Below are positions 1 to 11,800 of a stretch of DNA of 33,253 nt, piece after piece. The notes beneath the pieces are model-generated. The model saw nothing but the letters and a program-made list of their open reading frames with translations, ran no database searches and was not told where the DNA came from. Source of the stretch: Intoshia linei (lineage: Eukaryota; Orthonectida; Rhopaluridae); assembly GCA_001642005.1 (NCBI GenBank), contig LWCA01000294.1, positions 1-33,253 on the forward strand, written 5' to 3'. Position numbers and translations under genes: made by a program. Every line of letters starts with the position of its first letter. Positions within the stretch are counted from its first letter, which is position 1.

Positions 1-255
1 AAAAAGCTATTCGATTTACTTTCTCATACAACAACAAACTTTTCATTGGCTATTCATAAATCAACAGATGCGACTGATTCAGCCCAATTACTTATATTTG
101 CCAAAGTTATAGATCAAAATTTTAATCTTTTTGAAAAATTTTTAGGTATGCAGACGATCACTGGACAGGCTCGAGGATTGGATGTTTATAATCAAGTCAA
201 TGGGCTGTTTGTTCAATATGATCTTAAGAAAGAAAATATGATAAGTATTTGTAAT
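1..255 (+). pseudogene. hAT transposase fragment (GTF2IRD2/ZBED-like), inactive
   Basis: Reading from base 1 gives about 84 residues resembling the centre of hAT transposases of the GTF2IRD2/ZBED5-like group: LAIHKSTDATDSAQLLIF followed by a GMQTITG...DVYNQV stretch. Family members usually read DESTD where this copy has HKSTD, so the catalytic Asp of the first acidic motif appears lost. The frame then runs into non-coding element sequence and ends at 402 without the rest of the catalytic core or the dimerisation domain. It is a dead fragment. Confidence 0.72.
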
Positions 256-352
256 TTTAAGAGCAACAATTATTTTTATTTTTTGTTGTGGCCTCTAGGA
301 ATTTTCGCTAGACAGATTTGGCCACCGATTGTTCAATCTTCGCCCACCCCTG
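1..352 (+). mobile_element. Right part of an internally deleted hAT transposon
   Basis: Transposase coding sequence enters from the window edge and breaks off near 250. About 100 bp later a hAT-like right terminus ends at 352 (CGCCCACCCCTG, whose reverse complement begins CAGGGGTGGGCG, a typical hAT start). The next 8 bases, GTCTAGGG, would be the right copy of the target-site duplication; the left copy is outside the window. The terminus is much more GC-rich than its surroundings. hAT identity rests on the transposase match plus this end. Confidence 0.7.
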
Positions 353-447
353 GTCTAGGGCGTAGAGCGGGTCTAGTTATATTATATTGTTCTATACATT
401 GATTAGTACAATTAAAGAATATGAGTAATACTTATTTATAACTAAAA

Positions 448-3400
448 TCAATGTTTAATTTTAACTTCTTTTTTATATAAAATGTATATTTTGGTTACAT
501 AATCCATGACGGCTTGCCAATCTGGTCTTTCACTTTTAGTAATTGTTGATATATTCTAAACGTTTATATATTTATTAATATTTTCATTCTAGCTTAACTG
601 TTTGTACGAAGTACAAACAGCATCCTAGCTCTGCAGAGGGCGGAAATTTTTATTCTACCAAAAAAATAAATTAAATAAGAAAATTTAACCTAAAAATGCT
701 ACTACATGTATTCAATATTATAAATCATTTATAGGAGTGGTTCCAAATTTGTTACACGTAGACCGTCATATCAATTCGTCACCTGAAATGCAAAGACTTC
801 TGGGGTTGGAATTTTGTATTTATGTCAAATAGAATAAGCTGTATCAGAATAATCTCTTTATTTTAATTGGAGGACCATTAATTATTTCAAATTTTTTGTT
901 TTACAATTTTTACAATACTGTTAATAAATACTTTCAAATTAAAAAAAAATGAATATTAAAGTACTTTTTTGACCGTGAAGGCGTGATTTATTCAGATTGA
1001 ATATTTTTGTGTGTCTTAACAGGATACAACTGTACCATCTGTACTTTTTTTAAATTCTAGCGCTATTTTCATTTTAAAAAAAGGTAATGTGAGATTTTGA
1101 TCGTGAAAATTATCTTTTTTGAGGTTTCCATTTATGTTGATGTTTATGATTTTAAAAGCTATCCCAGAATTTATGTTTAAAAAATTGTAAGACATGTTTC
1201 ATTTTTAAAACAAAGGGTAATTTGTGGTTTTGACCATGAAGGTATGTGTATCTGAGGCTGAGATTAACGACAATGTTAATGATTTTAAAACGCATCCAAG
1301 AATGTATTTTTTATTACATTTTTGGGCTGATTATTTTTTAAACAAAAGGAAAAGTTAGGTTTTTGACCATCAAGGACTCAAACTGATAAATAGATAAAAA
1401 CACACTCCGGGAAAAACTGTATTAGAATTGGGTTTTTTAAATCTTGCGACTATCAATTCTTCAATAAATCGTTACACACACAGACATTCATTTTTAAATA
1501 AGTAAAAGATACATTAAAATTAAATTTAGTATTAAATTAAACAAGAATTCTAAGTCTCGAAAATTATTTTTATGCACAAATTTTACTCATGGAGGCATAC
1601 CACTTTGCTCCTCATCGGTCTTACACTAACATTGAAAAAATATAATTTCCAGAATACCTACATTTATTTGAACATGTCATATATGAGTCTAATGTTTTAT
1701 TGGAGGATGATGATTCTTTTTCATGGAGCAGATCGAATTAAAGTATCTTTTAAAATTTCTGCAGGCCTCATTTATTTTTACTATTTTTTAGTCTATCCAT
1801 ATAAAATTTAATCACCCTTACGCCGGATAACATACATTTAAAATTGTTTTGATTTTCTCGTAGGTCATGACATGTTGTTTATATTACAAACATTACGTGT
1901 AATATGCATAAATAATATATACCAACGTAGATTCAATTCCCATATTTTCAGTAATGGAAAATGCAATTTTAAAATTATTCTCCTATAAAAAATTTATAAT
2001 GATATTTTGATTAATTACATGATTGTCAGATATTTCAGATAAATTTATACATTCTGGCCATATACTATGTAATAAATAACAAAATGCAATTCCATCATTC
2101 CAAGAACTGCTAAAATTTGTTATTTCAACATTTTTGTAGTTTATCACATTTTGCTTGCACCATGATAATAAAGCATTTCTACGAGATCCACCATTTACTA
2201 GTAAATCAGATAAGGGGTCTTTATGTAAATGGTCGTATGATAGGTAAACTTTATCCTTACTAAAATAGGTTATCATTAACGCAAGTACAATTCCAAAATG
2301 TTACAGTATTATTAAGTTATTATTATTATTTCATTTTTATTCTAACAAAAAATCAAATTCATATAAATAATTCATATTCATAAATAAATATTTCAATAAG
2401 AAAATGTAACCTAAAAATAGTACTACTCACTATTATAAATCATGTATAGGATTGGTTACAAACTTGTGACACGTAAACCCGTCATATCACATTACCTTGT
2501 AATTTAAAGTGACTTATTCCACGTTAAATTTATTTTTTTAACATTTGTGTAAAGAATTTTAAAAAAAATTGTTATCTTATTTTTTTAATTTATTAGACAG
2601 AATGTGTGTATAATATTAAAAATAAAGTGGTTTCTTGACCGTGAAGGCGTCACTTATTCAGATTAAAAATTTTTGTGTATGTTAACAGGATACAACTGTA
2701 CCACTTGTATTTTTTATATTCTAGGGCTGTTTTTACTTAAACAAAAAGTAATTTGTGGTCTTGGCCCTAAAGATATATTTTTTGAATTCTCGAACTCGTT
2801 TGATTTAAAAAAAAGATAATTGGGATTTTGGACCCGTAAGATGTGAGTTTGTAGGGTTGAAATGTATCTTACTAACACCCGGAAAAAACTGTAATAGAAA
2901 TGTAAACTTTATAAAATTCTAAGACTGGTAGTTATTGAAATAAACGATAACACAGACAAAACATATTATATAAGTAAGGATAAAGTTATAACGAATCTTA
3001 AATTTTACTACAAATCAGTTGAAGTTCATTACGTTCATCGTAATGTACATTTAATTTAATCATTATGTATATTAAAGTTCTTGCAAAATCTTAAATTTTT
3101 GAAAATGTGAAACATCCTATTGTACACTGTACAATACAATATATAAAATTTGACATTTTTTCAAATTTATAAATTTAGAATCTAAACTTTAGATAATCTA
3201 TAAAAATTTTGAATATTACTTCACTTTATTGGCATGAAAAATATAATTTTTGATTGGATAGTCGTACACGTGTGAAATCTTACTATTGGCACCATCCTTA
3301 ATGGTTTGATGGGATTCATCAATATCATCTTTAAATTTTATTAAATCAACATCTGTGGTACTGTCTTTTAAATTTGAATCAACATTAAAGGTAGGGTTTG

Positions 3401-4934
3401 AATACACTTTTTGTATAGTTTGATCTTCAATTGAAGCAATTATGTTTTTGACTGAAATAATTTTATTTGGTTTAATTTTTTTGTGGTTTGATTCAATTTT
3501 TTGAGATGATTCTATAACTGGTAATGCTGATTTGTGTTTCACGTCATCACATTTATTTAAATTTCTAAAATAATTATATTTTACAGTATTTTTTTCAGAT
3601 TCATATAGAGCTTGCAATTCTGATATTTCGTGTTCTTTTTTTAACAATTTTATATCTGATTCTGTTCTAAAGTTGTTGGCAATAACCACAATACTTAATA
3701 AATCCCGTTGATATGCTTCCCATTCTTGACGTTCCATTTGTAATTTGTTTTGGGATGAATTTATTTGATCATGTAATTGTTTTTTTTGTAATGACATAAT
3801 ATGTAGATCCAATTTCAAGGAATTATTGATACGTTTTATGTTTTCCTTTTGTTTGCATAATTTATTTATAGAACTCTGCAATAAAACATTTTCATGTATT
3901 ATTTTCTTTTTTTCATTTAATAAAAATTCAACATACTCTGAAAGTTGATTAAGATTATATAATTTAACATCATTTGATTTGTCCGAGTACTTTAAATTTG
4001 TATTATTATTTTCATTTTCGAAGTAACATTTCTGATTAAAAGTATTTTTTATATTTAAATTTTCAATAATATCATTATATTCCTTAAATTTATGTTTTAA
4101 TTCTCTATTTTCATCTTTTGTATATTTTATAATATCTACAAACATTTTTTCCCGTTGTTGGAACCATTCAATTGAATTTTTCTTTTCGTTTAAATCACAT
4201 TTAACTTCAGGTACATTTCGTATAAGTAAAGACTTTAATTGGTCGTTTTGAAATTTTTCACTATCTAAATTAGTAGTTTGATTAGATAATGTATCTAAAA
4301 TTAGCGTTCTTTCGTGTATTAATACATTGTTTTCTTTGCTAAGGGTTTTTATCTTGGTTTGTAAATCTGACAATTCTTTTAATGTTGCCTGTAATTCTTC
4401 ATTAGTACAATTATGATTTTCTTCCATTTTTAATATTTTATATTTAAAGCTATTCAAAACATTCATACTTTTATTGAGACTATTTAATCCTTTAGTATCA
4501 AGATTATGCAAATTATCTATACTTTTAGAATTATTCATCAAATTAAAATGTTTCATTGATTTCCATTCTGTATTAATTTCCTTTTCATTAGATTCAAAAT
4601 TATCAATTTTATTTAAAATGTTTTCATATTTTTCTATTCGAAATTTTAATTTATCGTTTTCAACTCTTCGATATTCTGCAAGTTTTATCAACTCTCTAAT
4701 TTGTCTATCTCTATCTTTTAAATCTCTACTATGATCAATATCCTTATATAATATGATTGATTCAGTACAAATATTTTGGGATTTATAATAATTTAAATTA
4801 TTAGGTACACTTGTGCTTTTATACATATGTATTTTTTTTGGTGGTGACGTATTAACTCGATTTTCTGATAATGCCTGTTTCAAATCCATTAATGAAGCAT
4901 ATGCTTTTAATTTTTTAAAATTCCAAGTTTCCAT
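448..4934 (-). CDS. SPECC1L: Cytospin (SPECC1/SPECC1L family) actin-crosslinking coiled-coil protein
   Basis: Cytospins link actin and microtubules through central coiled coils and a C-terminal calponin-homology (CH) domain. Predicted exons on the minus strand: 4934-3220, 2259-2019, 1982-1923, 555-448; phases agree and give about 707 residues (human cytospin-A is about 1,100). The first exon is Lys/Glu/Asn-rich coiled coil (roughly residues 70-430) and holds the family signature WEAYQRDLL...VIANNFRTES near residue 415. The second exon starts the CH domain (GGSRRNALLSWC, ITNFSSSWNDGIAFCYLLH), the third gives NNFKIAFSITENMGI, the fourth SERPDWQAVMDYVTKIY. The unspliced reading would stop at 3216, just past the first donor. 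Introns of 960 and 1,367 nt carry the dispersed repeat. ATG 4934 is the first in-frame Met. Confidence 0.9.
592..1490 (+). repeat. Dispersed repeat family, copy A (last cytospin intron)
   Basis: The copy starts with a palindromic segment (TGTTTGTACGAAGTACAAACA, a hairpin-capable end, then CTAGCTCTGC) and ends in a cgttacacacacagacattc tail. Its interior has about four degenerate units spaced about 132 bp, marked by TTTTGACCRTGAAGG-like blocks near 967, 1098, 1231 and 1363. It shares stretches with copies at 2330, 5540, 6899, 11585, 18165 and 33005. No coding sequence is visible. It lies antisense to the host gene. Confidence 0.8.
2330..2968 (+). repeat. Dispersed repeat family, copy B (first cytospin intron)
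   Basis: It shares the 5' block (aacctaaaaat...ctactactcactattataaatcat, in pieces), the TTGACCGTGAAGGCGT unit and the tail aaataaacgataacacagaca with the other copies. It lacks the palindromic 5' terminus seen in copy A and has fewer internal units. It fills most of the 960-nt intron. Confidence 0.78.
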
Positions 4935-5205
4935 TTGTGTCAGTATATTTAATCCTTAATAGTGATTAATAATTATTTTTCATGCTCCAGCTAATATTAA
5001 AATAAATGTTATCATAGTTATATAATGGAAAACAAGAATAAACTATTCTGATATGCACATTCGAGCAATAACACACGTATTCAAGAATACTGTGCGTCTA
5101 GTGTACGTTGGTATATTCATAAAAAATATTATTTAATCCAAATGTATAGACATCAAAAGTAACTAATCGAACAGGGCACATCACTCTAATGGTCTGGTAT
5201 GGCTG
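4935..5205. other. Upstream region of cytospin, no gene seen
   Basis: Non-coding and AT-rich. It presumably includes the 5' UTR and promoter of the minus-strand cytospin gene. No convincing TATA box or other element could be singled out against the AT background. Confidence 0.3.
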
Positions 5206-5250
5206 TAGTATCTCTATACATACTATTTTACTAAAGTTATAGAGATACTA
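5206..5250. repeat. Perfect 13-bp inverted repeat with 19-nt loop
   Basis: TAGTATCTCTATA at 5206-5218 is exactly reverse-complemented at 5238-5250 (TATAGAGATACTA). It sits about 270 bp upstream of the cytospin start codon. It could be a small terminal-inverted-repeat insertion, a transcribed hairpin or a binding-site pair. The sequence shows only the symmetry. Confidence 0.75.
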
Positions 5251-5539
5251 ATTATCACTCAATAACTCAAGAATCTTTAAATAATGTAAATATTAATTGT
5301 AAATGTAAATGTTAATTGTATTTTAGCTTAATTAAATAAATAATTATCATATTTATTACAATGGTATTGTTACATAAAAATAAATAAACTGTATTTAACT
5401 GAATGTTGTTTTCTGGTTGTTTCTATGGGTATAGTGTATTTGGTTTTAAAATATATTTCTAGACGAATTATTTTGGGTTTTAAGGATTGATTGAAGGTTG
5501 AATTCCATTGAAAGCCATAATATTACATTATTATATTAA

Positions 5540-5856
5540 AATTTTGCCTAATAATTTAAAAAAAATAAATTGGATGCATTTTAAAATCATAAACATAAGC
5601 ATAAATCGAAACCTCAAAAAAGATAATTTTCACGATCTAAATCCCACATTACCTTCTTTTTTAAATGAAAAATCGCTAGAATTTAAAAAAATACAGATGG
5701 TACAGTTATCTCATAAATCTCAGACGAAGAAACGCATACCTTATGGTCAGAACCAAAAATAACCTTTGCTTTAAAAATTACAGATCCTACAGTTTATCCA
5801 GTTAACACACACAAAAAATTTAAATCTCATAAAGTGATCCTTCAGTGACATATTTA
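5540..5856 (-). repeat. Dispersed repeat family, copy C (inverted)
   Basis: The reverse complement of 5570-5720 matches copy A around 1000-1140 nearly base for base: atcataaac...cataaatcgaaacctcaaaaaagataattttcacgat, in pieces. It also carries the ttaacacacacaaaaaattt block in reverse. An 84-codon open frame here is repeat sequence, not a gene. Together with 6899-7025 it may be one inverted copy split by later insertions. Confidence 0.78.
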
Positions 5857-5859
5857 AAT

Positions 5860-6690
5860 TTAATGAAACCGGATTATTCTTTAAATAAATTGCTTCCAGA
5901 ACTTAAATCTGCTCTACAAAAGACAGAGCCAGTGGAAAATTTTTAAAAGATAGATTGACCATTCTTCTGGCATGTAATATAACAGGATAAAAATTTAAAC
6001 TAGTAGTACAAGTACCAGTGTAATAAGAAAATTTAAGCATTTTAAAAATAGACAAATTACCAGTCACTCATGAAAATAATAATAAAAATTGGATGAAACA
6101 GATATCTTTTTAAAATGGTTAAAAAACGTTAATAATAAAATGAAGATACATAATGCTCTGGTTCACCCTAAAGATGTAGACTTAAGTACCGAAATAAGTA
6201 GATTAAGTAATTATGTAATATCGAATTATTATATATTCCTCCCAACACTTCTTCGCTGATACAGCCTTTAGACCAAACAATTATAAAATCTTTTAAAGAC
6301 CATTATATTAGATGTCTAATGTCTTCGGTAAATTTTGAAATTTCTGATATATGAAATGTAACCCAAAAGGAGTGGTGCAAGAAAATATCTTACTACAATG
6401 CCATAATTTGGATATCAAAGCTTTGGGAATTAGACTAAAAATAAACCTTCAAAACCTTTAAAAATTGGATGAAAAAATTTTTCTTCAAAAATTTGGTTAA
6501 AAAATCAATAATATACAAATTAAAAACCATTTTTTCTAAATATATTATAATGAATTTGAATAAAATAGTGAACTTCAATAATCTTTTACGATGGTGTAGT
6601 CACAATTTTACAAAAAATGATTCATTATTAATAAACGTTATTTTTGAGGGTGTTCATTATTGACGAGTCTGGTTATAATAATGTAGCGGT
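5860..6690 (+). pseudogene. pogo/Tigger-type transposase remnants
   Basis: With frameshifts and stops ignored, several motifs of pogo/Tigger (JRK/TIGD-like) DDE transposases appear: PDYSLNKLLPELKS and DRLTILLACNITG (5860-5985), KIDKLPVTHENN..NWM (6040-6100), NALVHPKD (6150-6175) and PPNTSSLIQPLDQTIIKSFK after small corrections (6238-6300). A second piece at 6430-6690 reads FIIDESGYNN, resembling the first catalytic Asp region, so fragments from two copies or a rearranged copy are present. Many stops show long inactivity. Family assignment is by motif memory only. Confidence 0.62.
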
Positions 6691-6839
6691 CTAGATTAAA
6701 CTCTAGATCCCAGAGTCTAGGCTTAGGAATAAATTCCCAAGATTTAGCAAATTTGTTATACAAATAATGTTAAAATTGTAATAATGAATAAATAAATCAT
6801 AAAAAATACATGAAAAAACTGTAAAATAAGAAATATGTG

Positions 6840-6890
6840 TAAAAAATAAAAATTTATATTATAACGCGGGCCGCATATTTGTTACCCCTG
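6840..6890 (+). mobile_element. hAT-like right terminus
   Basis: The segment GCGGGCCGCATATTTGTTAC followed by CCCTG is GC-rich and, reverse-complemented, starts CAGGGGTAACAAATATGCGG, like hAT termini. The next 8 bases, CTTTAAAT (6891-6898), could be a target duplication; the same 8-mer occurs at 5879-5886, but no left terminus adjoins it. It abuts copy D of the dispersed repeat exactly at 6899. Confidence 0.45.
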
Positions 6891-6898
6891 CTTTAAAT

Positions 6899-7025
6899 GG
6901 TTGGTAATAGTGAATGGTAGCATTTTTAAATAAGATTTTATTTAATCTATTTTTTTGGTAGAATTAAAAAAGTTCGCCTGCGGCAGAACTAGCTGCTGTT
7001 TGTAGGTAGTACATAACAGTCAACT
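6899..7025 (-). repeat. Dispersed repeat family, copy D: 5' terminal fragment
   Basis: The reverse complement reads AGTTGACTGTTATGTACTAC, then ctacaaacag and ctagttctgccg, closely matching the 5' end of copy E at 11588. It continues into the same attctaccaaaaaaata and aaaatgctac blocks as copy A. It is cut on its inner side by the hAT-like terminus at 6890, which suggests that element inserted into this copy. Confidence 0.75.
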
Positions 7026-7088
7026 AGTGTTATTATAGAATTGTTTTCGTTCGCTGAAAAACAGACTTAATTTATATTTACTGTATAG

Positions 7089-8451
7089 TTACGGGTCTCA
7101 TTAAACAGTAAATCACAGTAAAAAAATTCTAAATAGTGAATCAAGTACTAAATATTAAATCACAGTGAATTTTAGTGAATCACAGTAAAAATCACTCAGA
7201 AGAAGATAGAGCACATTTACTAAAATTTTATAAGATGGAAAAAGTAATTGTGCATCGTCATGAAGACAATTCTTCTATTATCGGTAATATTGTAAATCAT
7301 TTAAGTCCAAGTACATTAAAATTAGATGATGCAGATAAGCCTCTTTTTCAATCCTCATGAACAAAATTCTATAATCAATTCCCTACCATAAAACAAATAT
7401 ATTTCTACACAAAAGATTTTGGATTTGCTTAATACAGATAAAACAAAATTATCAAGTGAAATTCAAAGAGGAAATAAAAACAACGTGTTTTATATTTTGA
7501 AAGGAAGAAATACTGATAAAAATAAATTTAGTGATGACTGTGGTGCATGGTCTGACATTAGAAAATGTGCTACTCGGTTTCTTATTTGTACATAAATAAA
7601 TTAGGCTGCAAGCTATTTTATTACAAAGTAGAATATTGTGTGTCTAAAATGATTGACCGTAAACGAGTATATGTACCCTTTCAGAGCAGCCATTACCATC
7701 TTCTGTATTAATTCTAGTTCGTTATTATACCAAACTGAAACTTGATATGAATTATGAAAGACGTATAACATATTGTATACAATCTCCGTAAAAGCTTTTA
7801 TTACACTCCGAAATTGTGTGTGCAGAATATAAAGGAAATTTCTTTGGCCACGTTACTCATGGAAACAGTTTATTCAAAAATACATATTAGATAAAAACAT
7901 CGCTAGTATTATTTTCAAAAATTGCAGATGAATTGGTAAATAACAATCCTCAACAAGTTTACGAAAAAATGATTATAAATTCAAACATAGATAATGATAT
8001 TCTATGAGATCTTCAGCAATGTCAAAATAAAAAATGCAAATTTTTTTATTTTTGTTAAATCATTAAATGCAATGTAAAAGATTTCTATCTAGAAAAGACA
8101 TAGTCTCATTAAATTAACTCTTATAGTGAATTTTTGTATTCATTTTAAATAAAAATATTATTTTTAAAGTTTGAAATTTAGCTATTATATAACATAAATC
8201 CATGAATATGGATATATAATAATATGGAAGATGGATATAAAAATATGCATTCATTCAAACAGCCCATAAATTCTTGAGCCTCTCAATAAAATATAATTTT
8301 TCAATGCACTGGCAAATACTGAATGAAAATTTTCATTAAAATATTCACTGTGATTTACTATTTAATGCTTGATTCACTATTTAGAAATTTTTTTACTGTG
8401 AATCACTGAAATTTACTTATATTCATTAAGATTTACTGTTTAGTGTGATCG
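7089..8451. mobile_element. 1.36-kb element with long inverted terminal repeats, unclassified
   Basis: Left arm about 7092-7190 and right arm about 8345-8451 are inverted copies. Shared blocks include TAAACAGTAAATC, a run reading cacagtaaaaaaattctaaatagtgaatcaag in pieces, and TAAATCACAGTGAAT. The arms contain internal AGTAAATCACAGTGAAT-like iterations, which makes them look semi-tandem. GTATAG flanks both sides (7083-7088 and 8452-8457) and may be a target duplication. The superfamily could not be assigned; long arms with subterminal repeats occur in several DNA transposon groups. Confidence 0.68.
7190..7900 (+). pseudogene. Decayed coding sequence inside the inverted-repeat element
   Basis: An open stretch encodes SEEDRAHLLKFYKMEKVIVH and continues to 7360. 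After stops, further protein-like text appears (FSDDCGAWSDIRKCATRF near 7530-7580, KRVYVPFQSS near 7655-7690). Composition and charge differ from plain AT-rich non-coding DNA, so this is probably a broken gene carried by the element. I do not recognise the family and cannot say whether it was the transposase. Confidence 0.35.
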
Positions 8452-8843
8452 GTATAGATAAGTTTCAACGTTTTATCATGAGAAAAAATTACAATTACAA
8501 TAGTAAAACTTACTTTACTTTATTTTACAAAAAAATAGTTATGTTAAATAGGTAACGTCATCAATCAAAGGTTGATAACCACTGCATTACAGATAGTATG
8601 GATGTTTTCAGAAGATAGCGTTATATTTACTCTCACTACAGAGTTCATGAAAATCATTGATCCACAAACATTAATTCATATCCTGATATTAGTTGTAGCA
8701 ACGAAAATTATAGAATAAAATAATACATAAATCCGTAGTAAATACAGAATTTACAATTTAAGCAGAATTAAGAATAACTAAACAACTTAATAAAGTTGAA
8801 ACAAATAAAAATCTTTTTAGATGCACAAGTGTATATAATATTA
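8452..8843. other. Upstream region of EDEM3
   Basis: No gene or named repeat is seen between the inverted-repeat element and the EDEM3 ATG. The region presumably contains the promoter and 5' UTR. The reading frame is open upstream of the ATG from 8796, but without another Met. Confidence 0.3.
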
Positions 8844-11800
8844 ATGTTATACCTTACCCCACCATATTTCAAATTCAATTTAAAAAATATTGCATTATTG
8901 GCATCACTATTACTCTTTTTTGTTGTGCCTGATCAACACACGGAAAAATTTGAGGATATAATATGGACGGAAAGGGATATTTTATACTTTAAAACCCAAG
9001 TATCCGAAATGATGAACCATGCACTAGATTCTTACATGACATATGCATACCCTGCAGATGAAATATCTCCTGTAACTTGCGATATCAAGAAAACTTTTGA
9101 TATGTGGAATGGAAATTATTCAGTTACTTTAATAGATTCATTGGACACATTAGCATTAATGGAAAAATATGATAAATACGAAAAATATTCAATTTTATTT
9201 ATCAATAATGTTAATTTCAATTCAAATGTAAATGTTTCCTTGTTTGAAGCGAATATTCGGATGCTTGGAGGCTTGATTAGTAATCATTATGTTGCTAAAA
9301 AGTATATTTATATATATTTACAAAATTTTTTATATATTTAACGTAGATTGAAAAAAAACAAACTTGCAATGTTATGGTACTCTAAAGAGTTTCTTAATTT
9401 GGCTATAATTTTTGCCGATAAACTTATGCAATGTTTTGTGATTCCTGGAAAAATACCATTTTCTGTTTTTAATTTAAAACATGGAGTAATGGATACTAGT
9501 AATACATCAACTATATCTACGGCAGCAATCGGGACACTAATATTAGAATTTGGAAGTATGACTCGTTTAACGGGAAACCAAACATATTACAAATCAGTTA
9601 TGGACGCTTTGGATATATTGTGGTCTAAAAAAAGTATATATAATTTGCAAGGAGAAACATTAAATGTAGTATCTGGAGAGTGGACCAATAAAATGGGAAG
9701 TTTAGCAGGAAATATTGATTCTTATTATGAATATTTACTAAAATCTTATATTGCCTTTAATGATGTATCATTTTATGAAAAATTTCACTTACATTACGTT
9801 TCAATCATGAAATATCTCAATGTGCCACCAAATTTTTATCGTGCTTATATAAATAAACCGGAACATTTATACAATGAATATGATGCTCTGGTTGCGTTTT
9901 GGCCTGGACTACAAATTTTATATGGTGATACAAAGTCAGCTTATAAAAATTTTATTAAACTTGAATCTATTGTAAGAAAATACAATTTTTTACCCGAAAA
10001 TTATAAAAATGATAATCTTTCGTATAAAAAATATTATTTACGACCCGAATTTTATGAATCAAATTTTTACCTTTATGAACTTACCAAAAGTAAAACATTT
10101 TTAGACGTTGCTGTAAAGGCAATGGTTAATTTGAATAAGTTTACCCGTGTTAAATGTGGATTTTCTTCTTTATTTAGAATTGATAAATTTCCAATATATA
10201 TAAACAAAATGGATAGTTATTTTCTTGCAGAAACACTCAAGTATATTTATCTAGTTTTCGAAAAGGCATCGTTCACTAAGCCGATATTAACGTGGGATGA
10301 ATTTATATACAATACTGAAGCTCATTTTATTCCTATTTATACACCACATTCTCAATGTCCACGCAATGTTACTAGGTTACATTTTAAGCACATTAACTTT
10401 TGTTGTACCACTAATTTGGCTTATTTTAATTGGGTATATAAAGAAAATGAGCTAAATTCAGAAGAAGTATTTTCTGCCATTATAATTAGGTAATTAATAA
10501 ATTGTCTATATTACATTTTATAAATAATATTAAATTTGAGCAAACGTAAGGAAGGTTTTGCTGTTGGAAGAATTTAATTTAAGTTAATTTTTTATATCTT
10601 AAATTTATACAAAAAATCTTTTTTAATTTGTACCTTGATTTACAATAGATGACTTTCAAATTATGTTGTATATATTAAACTTAGAAATCAATATATAATA
10701 ATAATATCATTTTTACAAAAATTCTGAAATGATGTTCAACTTAATATTCATAGTAATACATATTTATTTTATTATTTAGAGCTACCTTTGCAGAAATAAT
10801 GGATCATATGTTAAAAACATATTCTAGTCTGTCTGACTATATGGATCATACTAACATACAAATATTACCATTATATCTCGACAAATTAGGTTTTCTAGTT
10901 AAAAAAATTGACAATGATACATATGAAATTTATGAAACGCCAGGAATAATAATTAATAATTTCAATTCTCAACATTTCTTTTTGCAGCTTTATCAAATTA
11001 ATATGAAATTTCAAAAAAAATATTTATTAAACATCAAAGTGAAGAATGTTGATGTAATTGCGAATAGATCTCTTTTTGGAAAGATAATTAAATTAGGACA
11101 TGTTATTGAAGGAAATCCTCATTTTATATATAAAAATTATTTATGCAATACGGATAACTATTCCTACTCCAATAATAACATTATTGTTGTAAAAAGGGGT
11201 AAATGTACATTTTATGAAAAGGTTATATTTTTTACGATATAATTATTATTTAAATTTTAAAATAATATAATATTTGTTTAACTTTTTTGTATTTATTGTA
11301 CTGTATTATATTACAACATTTATTATTTAGACAAAATTTATTATAATTAATTAATATTTAATTTATAGGCAATAAATGCACAAAAGTTGGGAGCAATTGC
11401 AATTATAGTTTACGGTTTTTTTTAATATGATAATTAATGGTTTAGTCAGACCGTGGAGAGTCAGTAGTAGGCCCTATTAATTTTTTTGATAAAATGAAAC
11501 TCCATACATTGCTTAATCGATCGTTTATTATTAAATTAAAATTAACTGTTGGAAATTGCATAAAACATCCTTACTTATATAATACTAAGTTGACTGTTAT
11601 GTACTACGTACAAACAGGACCTAGCTCTGCCGACCACATTTTAATTATACTTAAAAAATAAATAAAATAACTTGAAAATCTAACTTAAAAATCCTACTAA
11701 TCACTATTATCAAGCCTTTAAATGAGTGGTTCCCTAATTTGTTTCAAATGGAACTATCATATCACATTATTTTTTATTTTAAAGTGAATTATTCCATCTT

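Noticed and set aside
300-372. tRNA-like or SINE-like segment (TGGCCTCTAGG as box A, GTTCAATCTTC as box B)
   Set aside because: Neither box matches well and no cloverleaf could be drawn. The segment is better explained as the GC-rich right end of the hAT element.
3216-3224. Cytospin ending at the TAA at 3216 without a CH domain
   Set aside because: A GT donor at 3219 joins in phase to the CH exon at 2259, and the CH domain continues through two more exons.
4474-4734. Plus-strand ORF of 86 codons
   Set aside because: It is antisense to the Lys/Glu-rich cytospin coiled coil and has the Leu/Phe/Ser-rich look typical of such shadows.
5508-5762. 84-codon plus-strand ORF
   Set aside because: It is the reverse complement of the dispersed repeat and matches copy A as DNA.
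6655-6735. tRNA-like fold with TCTAGA palindromes
   Set aside because: No convincing acceptor stem, anticodon arm or T loop; it lies in transposon debris.
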